From Chloroflexota bacterium (GTDB taxonomy: Bacteria > Chloroflexota > Anaerolineae > Anaerolineales > Villigracilaceae): a stretch of 64,000 nt of DNA. How positions within the stretch are numbered: the stretch's first letter is position 1; the number at the start of each line of letters is the position of its first letter. Where the stretch lies: the NCBI GenBank assembly GCA_016213105.1, contig JACRBN010000022.1, forward strand, positions 1 through 64,000, read 5' to 3'. Shown piece after piece: positions 30,864-36,835 of the stretch. A model generated the notes under the pieces. The model made no database searches and was not told the DNA's origin. It saw nothing but the letters and a program-made list of their open reading frames with translations. A program made the position numbers and the translations under genes.

Positions 30864-32093
30864 TTAGACCTTCGCAGGTGATGGATTTTCCAGCCATTGC
30901 ATTACGCCGCGCGCGGCGATGCGCCCGCTGGCGAAACAGGCCGTGAGCAGGTAGCCGCCGGTCGGCGCTTCCCAATCCAGCATTTCGCCGGCGCAGAACA
31001 CACCGGGCAGGGACTTCAACATCAGGTGCCCATCGACCGACTCGAAGGTCACGCCGCCCGCGCTGCTGATGGCCTCGTCCAGCGGGCGCGGACGGACCAG
31101 CGGAACGGGCAGGCGTTTGATGGCCGCGGCCAATTTAGCTGGATCGGTGAAATCCTCTTTGGGGATGAACTCGTGCAGCAGGCCGACCTTCACGCCCTTG
31201 AGGCCAATCGTCTTTTCGATGTGGCTGGACATCGAACGCGATCCGCGCGGCCTGGCCAGGGCTGCGGCCAGCTTCTCCTGCGTGGAACCCGGCGCCAGGT
31301 CCAGAAAAAGCACGGCGCGGCCGTGGCTCTCGATCTCATCGCGCAGGCGCGCGGAGGCGGCGTAGACCAGGCTGCCTTCCACACCCTCCTTCGTGATGAT
31401 GAACTCGCCCTGCTGATGAAAATCCCCAAACGAGAGGATGACGGATTTGATGGGCTGGCCCTCGAAGCGCGAGCGGAAATGCTCGGACCAGTCCACGTCG
31501 AAGCCGCAGTTGGCGGGACGCAGATCCCGCACCTGGACACCGGCCTGTCTCAGACCATCGACCCATTCTCCGCTCGAGCCGAGGCGCGCCCAACTGCCGC
31601 CGCCCAGGGCCAGGATGACCGCGTCGGCGCGGACGAGCGTTTCGCCCTCGGGCGTCTCGAAGCGCAGGGAGCCGTCCGCGTCCCAGCCCATCCATTTGTG
31701 GCGCAGGTGGACGGTCACGCCGCTTTGGTCGAGGCGCTGAAGCCAGGCGCGCAGCAGCGGACTGGCCTTCATGCCCACGGGAAAGATGCGCCCCGAGGTG
31801 CCGACGAAGGTCTCGACGCCGAGTTCGCTGGCCCAAGCGCGCAGGTCGTCGGGCGTGAAGTCTTTGAGCCAGGTCCCGACCTCGCGCGCGCTGTAGCGGC
31901 TGACGAAACGCTCGAAGGGTTCGGCGTGCGTCAGGTTGAGCCCGCTCTTGCCGGCCATGAGGAACTTGCGTCCAAGCGAGGACATCGAGTCATACACATC
32001 CACGCGGAGATGGTTTTGGCTGAGCACCTCGGCGGCCATCAGGCCGGCGGGTCCTCCGCCGACGATGGCGATGGTTGGTTGGGGGAGAGTCAT
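30864..32093 (-). CDS. HI0933/BaiN-type flavoprotein (TIGR03862-like)
   Basis: 409 residues from ATG 32093; the longer frame to 32147 would run into the tetR promoter. The N-terminal FAD-binding Rossmann motif IAIVGGGPAGLMAAEVLS, the family block GRKFLMAGKSGLNLTHAEP (about 42-60), the central SGRIFPVGMKASPLL, and the C-terminal GVFCAGEMLDWEAPTGGYLLTACFASGRIA all match the HI0933 family of NAD(P)/FAD-dependent oxidoreductases, specifically the TIGR03862 branch. The substrate is unknown. It is divergent from tetR; the intervening 86 bases hold the TetR operator, which could also affect this gene. Confidence 0.9.
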   Translation of the reverse strand: MTLPQPTIAIVGGGPAGLMAAEVLSQNHLRVDVYDSMSSLGRKFLMAGKSGLNLTHAEPFERFVSRYSAREVGTWLKDFTPDDLRAWASELGVETFVGTSGRIFPVGMKASPLLRAWLQRLDQSGVTVHLRHKWMGWDADGSLRFETPEGETLVRADAVILALGGGSWARLGSSGEWVDGLRQAGVQVRDLRPANCGFDVDWSEHFRSRFEGQPIKSVILSFGDFHQQGEFIITKEGVEGSLVYAASARLRDEIESHGRAVLFLDLAPGSTQEKLAAALARPRGSRSMSSHIEKTIGLKGVKVGLLHEFIPKEDFTDPAKLAAAIKRLPVPLVRPRPLDEAISSAGGVTFESVDGHLMLKSLPGVFCAGEMLDWEAPTGGYLLTACFASGRIAARGVMQWLENPSPAKV

Positions 32094-32140
32094 GGGATGA
32101 TTATACGGACAAAACCACCAAACGGGTTGAGGGATTTCCC

Positions 32141-32169
32141 TTGACAATTACTATACCACTCGGTATACT
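32141..32169 (+). promoter_or_regulatory. tetR promoter with overlapping TetR operator 1
   Basis: TTGACA (32141-32146), a 17-base spacer and TATACT (32164-32169) make a near-consensus promoter. The palindrome TATACC-ACTC-GGTATA (32152-32167) covers the spacer and the -10 box. The same half-sites recur at 33007-33022 before the GH13 gene, so this is very likely the autoregulatory operator of the adjacent TetR protein. Confidence 0.85.
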
Positions 32170-32179
32170 CCCGTCGCTT

Positions 32180-32746
32180 ATGGACAATCGCGCCAAAATC
32201 CTTTCGAATGCATTGAAGCTGTTCGCCGCGCGCGGCTACGACGCGGTCGGCACGCAGGAGATTGTCGATGCAGCCGGCATCACCAAGCCCACGCTGTATC
32301 ACTATTTCGGCAGCAAGGAAGGCCTGCTCAAGGCGCTGCTGGAGACAAACTTCGAGCCGTTGTACCAGTCGGTGCGCGAGGCGGCGGCCTACCAGCATGA
32401 CCTGCCGCTGACGCTGGAACGGGTTGTGCTGGCCTACTTCAACTTCGCGGACAAGCACAGGCCGTACTATCGCATGCAGCTTTCGATGTGGTTCGCGCCC
32501 GTGGACAGCGTCCCCTTTAAGGCGGTGGCTGAGTTGAATCGCAGGCAGCAGCAATTGCTCGAAACCCTCTTTCTGCTGGCCGCGGAGGATCACGGCAATA
32601 TGCGCGGCCGCCATCAGATGTATGCCGCCACCTTCCTGGGCATGATCAACACCTACGTCAGCCTGGCGTTGAACGGTTATGCCAGTGTGAACGATGACCT
32701 GGTCTACAAGGCTGTGCATCAATTCATGCACGGGATATTCTCGTAG
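32180..32746 (+). CDS. TetR/AcrR-family repressor
   Basis: 188 residues. The N-terminal helix-turn-helix (AKILSNALKLFAARGYDAVGTQEIVDAAG, then ITKPTLYHYFGSKEGLL) is typical TetR. The C-terminal ligand-binding part (about 60-188) is not specific enough to name an effector. Start ATG 32180 lies just after an ideal promoter. The palindrome TATACC-N4-GGTATA in that promoter and before the next gene suggests autoregulation and control of the GH13 enzyme. Confidence 0.93.
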   Translation: MDNRAKILSNALKLFAARGYDAVGTQEIVDAAGITKPTLYHYFGSKEGLLKALLETNFEPLYQSVREAAAYQHDLPLTLERVVLAYFNFADKHRPYYRMQLSMWFAPVDSVPFKAVAELNRRQQQLLETLFLLAAEDHGNMRGRHQMYAATFLGMINTYVSLALNGYASVNDDLVYKAVHQFMHGIFS

Positions 32747-32786
32747 AAACGCCGATATTTTTTCCCTACGTACAAACCATGCTTTT

Positions 32787-32972
32787 GTCATTGCGAGGGC
32801 GCTCTCCCTGGCACCGCCCGCCACCGCCGCAGGGATGCCGCGAGTATCAGCGTAGCGATCTGTGGAAGACGGTGCGAGACGGCAGGGCAGGTGTGCTCTT
32901 GCGCAAAGTAATCCCAGTCCGACTCTGAGATTGCTTCGCCGCCAAAGGGCAAGAGCGGCGGCTCGCAATGAC
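32787..32972. repeat. GTCATTGCGAG..CTCGCAATGAC palindromic repeat element
   Basis: Outer arms GTCATTGCGAG (32787-32797) and CTCGCAATGAC (32962-32972) pair perfectly. The interior carries GAGATTGCTTCG near the right arm, as in the second copy at 60655-60760. A non-autonomous repeat (MITE/REP-like) filling most of the 32747-33040 gap; no gene is present. Confidence 0.8.
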
Positions 32973-33006
32973 GGATGCGCAGGAGTAATTTTTTTTAGGT
33001 TCGGAT

Positions 33007-33024
33007 TATACCGATTGGTATACT
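33007..33024 (+). promoter_or_regulatory. TetR operator 2 and -10 box of the GH13 gene
   Basis: TATACC-GATT-GGTATA (33007-33022) shares both six-base half-sites with operator 1. TATACT at 33019-33024 would be the -10 box, placing the transcript start near 33031, after ATG 33026. This favours ATG 33041 as the true start of the gene. Confidence 0.8.
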
Positions 33025-33040
33025 AATGGAGAAAAACACA

Positions 33041-34402
33041 ATGTCACACTGGTCTTTCGATTCGGTCTTCTATCACATCCATCCGCTGGGACTGTGCGGC
33101 GCGCCCGTAGCAAATGACTTCCACTCGCCGGCCGAGCCGCGGCTGGGAAAGATATTCGAGTGGCTGAACCACATTCAGGGGTTGGGCGTGAACGCGCTGT
33201 ACCTCGGCCCGCTGTTTGAGTCGAGCCGTCACGGTTACGACACCGCCGACTATTTCTGGGTCGACCGCCGCCTGGGCGATAACGCTTTGCTCAAGGAATT
33301 GGTGCGCGTCTGCCACGAGCGCGGGATGCGGGTCATTTTGGATGGGGTCTTCAACCACGTCGGAAGGGATTTCTGGGCCTTCCGCGACGTGCTGGAGAAG
33401 GGCCAGTCCTCGGCCTATTGCAACTGGTTTGCGGGACTCTCGTTCAATGGGCGCAGTCCGCGCAACGATCCCTTCACCTACGAAGGCTGGAGCGGACACT
33501 ATGACCTGGTCAAATTGAACCTGCACAACCCGGAGGTGGTCGCCCATCTGCTGCTGGCAGTGGAAATGTGGATCAAGGAGTTCGGCATCGACGGCCTGCG
33601 GCTGGATGCGGCCGACGTGGTGGAGCACGGCTTCCTGCGCCAGCTTGCGGCCTTCACGAAGAGTCTGCGCTCCGACTTCTGGCTGATGGGCGAGGTGGTG
33701 CATGGCGACTACAACCAGTGGGCCAACCCTGGGATGCTGGATGCGGTCACGAATTACGAATGTTACAAGGGTTTGTATTCCAGCCATGTGGACAGGAATT
33801 ATTTCGAGATCGCCTATGCCCTCCAGCGTGAGTTTGGCGAACAGGGAGTGTATCGCGGCCTGCCTTTGTACAATTTTGCCGACAACCACGACGTGACCCG
33901 CGTGGCCAGCAATCTCACCCATCCCGCCCACCTGTATCCGTTATATGGATTGTTGTTCACGATGCCCGGTGTGCCGTCGATCTACTATGGCAGCGAGTGG
34001 GGCCTGGAGGGCAAGCGGCAGGGCGGCGATGACCGTCCGCTGCGGCCCGCGCTCGATCTCAACCCGGCGCGGGAAAATGCCCCGCATCCCGAACTGGCCG
34101 AGGTCATCGCGCGGCTGGCGCAGGTGCGCCACGGGTCGAATGCGCTGCGGCATGGCGATTATCATCAATTACTGGTACAGTCCGAGCAGTTGGCGTTCTT
34201 GCGGCGGAGTGCAGGGGAACGCGTGGTCGTGCTGGTCAACGCGGCGGACGAGGCGGCCGCTGTCGAATTGAATCTCCCCGAAGTGCATGGTGGTCAGTTG
34301 GTTGACCTGCTCGACGCAGGCGACGCCATTTCCATTTCTGCGGAGGGCAAGGTCAAAGTGGATGTCTGGCCGCATTGGTTGCGGATCATGGCTGTGTGTT
34401 AA
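33041..34402 (+). CDS. GH13 alpha-amylase family glycoside hydrolase
   Basis: 453 residues from ATG 33041 (GGAG about 10 bases upstream); ATG 33026 is open but precedes the predicted transcript start. A (beta/alpha)8 barrel carries the four GH13 regions: DGVFNHVG (I), GLRLDAADVV with nucleophile Asp189 (II), LMGEVVHGD with acid Glu218 (III), and FADNHD with Asp284 (IV). A C-terminal beta domain follows (about 370-453). No signal peptide, so it acts in the cytoplasm, perhaps on maltodextrins or cyclodextrins. Regulation by the adjacent TetR protein is strongly suggested by the shared operator. Exact substrate is not evident. Confidence 0.92.
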   Translation: MSHWSFDSVFYHIHPLGLCGAPVANDFHSPAEPRLGKIFEWLNHIQGLGVNALYLGPLFESSRHGYDTADYFWVDRRLGDNALLKELVRVCHERGMRVILDGVFNHVGRDFWAFRDVLEKGQSSAYCNWFAGLSFNGRSPRNDPFTYEGWSGHYDLVKLNLHNPEVVAHLLLAVEMWIKEFGIDGLRLDAADVVEHGFLRQLAAFTKSLRSDFWLMGEVVHGDYNQWANPGMLDAVTNYECYKGLYSSHVDRNYFEIAYALQREFGEQGVYRGLPLYNFADNHDVTRVASNLTHPAHLYPLYGLLFTMPGVPSIYYGSEWGLEGKRQGGDDRPLRPALDLNPARENAPHPELAEVIARLAQVRHGSNALRHGDYHQLLVQSEQLAFLRRSAGERVVVLVNAADEAAAVELNLPEVHGGQLVDLLDAGDAISISAEGKVKVDVWPHWLRIMAVC

Positions 34403-34414
34403 TATTTTGGAAGC

Positions 34415-34507
34415 GCGGACTGAAGTCCGCAGTCCGAACTACAAGACCTGATTACGGAGCGCAGACTTTAATCTGCGTTCTTACCAAGCCAAAGAGGACT
34501 AAAGTCC
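34415..34507. repeat. Three short palindromes with a shared ACT..AGT core
   Basis: GCGGACT-GA-AGTCCGC (34415-34430), CGCAGACT-TT-AATCTGCG (34460-34477) and GGACTAAAGTCC (34496-34507). The central ACTDAAGT-like core is similar while the outer arms differ yet stay self-complementary. This fills the 34403-34552 gap; no gene is seen. Confidence 0.65.
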
Positions 34508-34552
34508 GCAGTCCATGCAAGCCATGATTTACAGGATTTGGGAAACTGCGGC

Positions 34553-34912
34553 TCATTCCTGATGTGTAACGCCCAGCGCGGCGGCCAGGTCATAGTAGCG
34601 TTTGGCTTCGGTCTGGTCGCCAAGGGCCTCATGCGATTGCCCCATGTTCAAATAGAGCGATGGATAAAATTCCCTGACCAGATCGGGGTCGCAGGCGTCC
34701 GCGCGTTGGAGCGCGATCTGGTTCCAATGCAGGGTCCGCTCGGGAGAATCTTGAAAGCGGGCCACGTAATGAGCGGCGATGCAGGCTTCGTAATCATCCC
34801 GCGCCGAATCCCAGGCTTGCCGATACAGGACGCGGGCATCCTCACGTCTGCCTTCGAACTCGGCGCGCGTGCCTTCGATACATAACTGGATAATGGGATT
34901 GGTGATGTCCAT
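34553..34912 (-). CDS. Small TPR-like protein
   Basis: 119 residues, helical, with two or three helix pairs similar to tetratricopeptide repeats: GTRAEFEGRREDARVLYRQAWDSA (about 14-37) and LYLNMGQSHEALGDQTEAKRYYDLAAALG (about 86-114). There is no signal peptide or catalytic motif. A role as a protein-interaction adaptor is all that can be inferred. It lies after a strong minus-strand terminator (34933-34959) and is therefore a separate transcription unit. Confidence 0.7.
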   Translation of the reverse strand: MDITNPIIQLCIEGTRAEFEGRREDARVLYRQAWDSARDDYEACIAAHYVARFQDSPERTLHWNQIALQRADACDPDLVREFYPSLYLNMGQSHEALGDQTEAKRYYDLAAALGVTHQE

Positions 34913-34932
34913 TGCGGTTGGATTATAAATAA

Positions 34933-34959
34933 AAATCTCCCGAGTGGTTCGGGAGATTT
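34933..34959 (-). terminator. Terminator of the comEC-ynbA-ynbB series
   Basis: On the minus strand AAATCTCCCGAA pairs with TCGGGAGATTT and is followed by TTATTTATAA. It lies directly after the duplicated comEC tail. Confidence 0.8.
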
Positions 34960-34970
34960 AGGCACCACTC

Positions 34971-35040
34971 TTATTGCCCTGCCGCTTCCCTCTCCGCCTC
35001 CAGCCGCATCATGGTGACATCGGTCACGATGCATACTGGG
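34971..35040 (-). pseudogene. Duplicated 3' tail of comEC
   Basis: Read on the minus strand this encodes ..CIVTDVTMMRLEAEREAAGQ followed by TAA. It aligns with the end of ComEC (HISTDGNSMQVEAEREAADPLK). A 22-base block (GCCGCTTCCCTCTCCGCCTC on the plus strand and two more) is identical to 36851-36872. It has no start and cannot be a gene by itself. It marks either an insertion of the ynbA/ynbB pair at the comEC end or a decayed second comEC copy. Confidence 0.75.
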
Positions 35041-35087
35041 AGGGTGACACTTTCTTATTTTTTCTTCAAGGTGGCAACCTGGGTTAA

Positions 35088-35116
35088 CTATCCACAGTTT
35101 TTGGGGATGTGGAGAA
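35088..35116. promoter_or_regulatory. Inverted pair of DnaA-box-like sites
   Basis: CTATCCACA (35088-35096) and TGTGGAGAA (35108-35116) face each other 11 bases apart, each one mismatch from the DnaA consensus. They are within the 35041-35143 gap. This may be a titration site or chance. Confidence 0.4.
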
Positions 35117-35143
35117 AAACGAGAGCATCGATCCCCATATTTT

Positions 35144-36100
35144 TCATAACAACCGAAAGTAGCGTGTCATATGAAAGAACAGGGAGGCGACGAATACCAG
35201 GCTGTCGATGCGGTCGAGCAGGCCGCCGTGGCCTGGTATGGATGTGCCCATGTCTTTGATGCCCACGTCGCGTTTGATGAAGCTGATGGTCAGGTCGCCC
35301 AGTTGGCCGCCGATCCCCACAATCAGGCCCGAGAGGATCAGTTGCAGAGGGCTGAACAAGGGCAGGGAGAATGACAACAGCCACGGCAGGCACATCGATA
35401 CTCCCAACGCGCCCAGGGCGCCTTCCACCGTTTTGTTGGGACTGATCTGGTCGCGCAATTTATGCCGCCCGAAAAGCCTGCCAAAGTTGAATGCGGTCAC
35501 GTCGTTCAACTCCACGGCGAAGACCAGGTAAAGGAGGTAATTGTCCGCATGGGTTGAATTGGCCAGAAAACCCAGATGGCCGAACATCCACCCGAAGTAG
35601 ATGAATCCCATGATGCCCAACGCCACGGGTTGAAGTTGCCCTTCATATCGATTTTGCAGCACCGGCACGATGAGGATCAGTCCCACCACGAAAGTCGGCA
35701 GGGCCATGAAGAAGCCGTATGCTCCCAACTCTCCCGTGCGCTGGTCGCGCATTAGCGCTGAAACGGCCACGGCCAGGATGCCCAGGTAGACGATGCCATT
35801 GATGCTGCGATGCGCGGACAGGCCTGTGGCGCGGGCAAATTCACGAAAACCGTAGAGCGACAGCAGGGAAACTCCCAGGATAATAACCACCCGTCCCAAC
35901 AGCATGACGACGAAGACCAGCGGCAGCATAATCAGCCAGCCGCGCACGATGTTCCACAACGAGGCCACGTTCTTCCCCATTATTTTTTGCATGAAGAGCA
36001 ATACCACGAACGTGACCAGCAGCAGTCCCAGCGTGAAAACTGCGTACAGCGTCAAAACGTCCCTTTCCATGAGGGACGGGAACCAGTTGGGGAGGATCAT
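35144..36100 (-). CDS. CdsA-family phosphatidate cytidylyltransferase (YnbB-like)
   Basis: 318 residues with about eight membrane helices. It carries the full CDS signature SFIKRDVGIKDMGTSIPGHGGLLDRIDS near residues 275-302, with the expected K-D, H-G-G and D-R-x-D residues. It activates phosphatidate with CTP to CDP-diacylglycerol. The start ATG overlaps the stop of the CDP-alcohol transferase gene (ATGA), so the pair is translationally coupled. This order is that of Escherichia coli ynbA-ynbB and suggests a dedicated accessory phospholipid rather than the housekeeping cdsA, though that cannot be excluded. Confidence 0.88.
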   Translation of the reverse strand: MILPNWFPSLMERDVLTLYAVFTLGLLLVTFVVLLFMQKIMGKNVASLWNIVRGWLIMLPLVFVVMLLGRVVIILGVSLLSLYGFREFARATGLSAHRSINGIVYLGILAVAVSALMRDQRTGELGAYGFFMALPTFVVGLILIVPVLQNRYEGQLQPVALGIMGFIYFGWMFGHLGFLANSTHADNYLLYLVFAVELNDVTAFNFGRLFGRHKLRDQISPNKTVEGALGALGVSMCLPWLLSFSLPLFSPLQLILSGLIVGIGGQLGDLTISFIKRDVGIKDMGTSIPGHGGLLDRIDSLVFVASLFFHMTRYFRLL

Positions 36101-36771
36101 ACCCTGGCCGCCTTGTTCCTCAGCTCATGGGCAATGCGCCCCAGGCGGCGAAGCCCAGTCCATAGGCCGCCCAGGATGATGAGGATCAATGTCAAGGCGG
36201 ATAGTCCCAATCCGCCTGGGTGGGTGGGCTGCCAGGCGGAGGGGGCCAGCCCGAGGTACAGACCTGTGAACGCGAGCAGGAACATGCGCTGTTGCTTGGC
36301 CATGGGACCGATAAACAATCCTGAAACTCCCAGCGAGTTGCCGAAAGAACGCAGGTAGGCTGCCAGTACGGCCACGAGGGCGGCGATATATCCCAGATGA
36401 ATGGAACTCCCCATGGAAAAGCCTGCGCCAACCAGGATGAGCGTATCCGAGATGCGGTCGGGTACCTCGTTGAAGATATCCCCGTATACCGAGAACTGAT
36501 TGGATGCAAAGGCAACCATTCCGTCCAGCAGATTGCAGAACAGACGCAGCAGGATCAAAATAGCGGCGGCAATCCAGAAGGGACGGGGCGAATCCGTGTA
36601 TGAGGTCCACGCCAGACACCCCGCTGCGCCCAGGGCCAGAACCATGCTCGTGATGGAAATCGTGTTGGGTGTGACTTTCAGCCGAAGCAGCAAGTCCATT
36701 GCCATTTTCGGAATGGGGTTTTCCCGCCCGGGGACGGGTCGGCGTTCCATGGATTTTCTCGTGTTATGCAT
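36097..36771 (-). CDS. CDP-alcohol phosphatidyltransferase, divergent motif (YnbA-like)
   Basis: 224 residues from ATG 36771 (alternative ATG 36798). Six helices. The CDP-alcohol motif is present in variant form: D83-G-M-V-A-F-A then G97-D-I-F-N101-E-V-P-D105. The usual A-R is A-F and the third Asp is Asn. The same variant pattern (DGMVA..LYNEVPDRISD) occurs in the YnbA-like branch next to a CdsA homologue. It therefore probably attaches an uncommon alcohol to CDP-diacylglycerol. It follows comEC by about 65 bases, or 37 from the alternative start, and is coupled to the next gene by a four-base overlap. Confidence 0.85.
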   Translation of the reverse strand: MHNTRKSMERRPVPGRENPIPKMAMDLLLRLKVTPNTISITSMVLALGAAGCLAWTSYTDSPRPFWIAAAILILLRLFCNLLDGMVAFASNQFSVYGDIFNEVPDRISDTLILVGAGFSMGSSIHLGYIAALVAVLAAYLRSFGNSLGVSGLFIGPMAKQQRMFLLAFTGLYLGLAPSAWQPTHPGGLGLSALTLILIILGGLWTGLRRLGRIAHELRNKAARV

Positions 36772-36835
36772 CGTTTCACCTTCCCATTTGCCTGCCATGA
36801 TTGCAGAGAATTTCCTTTGACTTGGAGCGCCTGGT

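Noticed and set aside
33026-33040. First ATG of the GH13 gene
   Set aside because: It would lie upstream of the transcript start predicted from the -10 box at 33019-33024; ATG 33041 has a better ribosome site.
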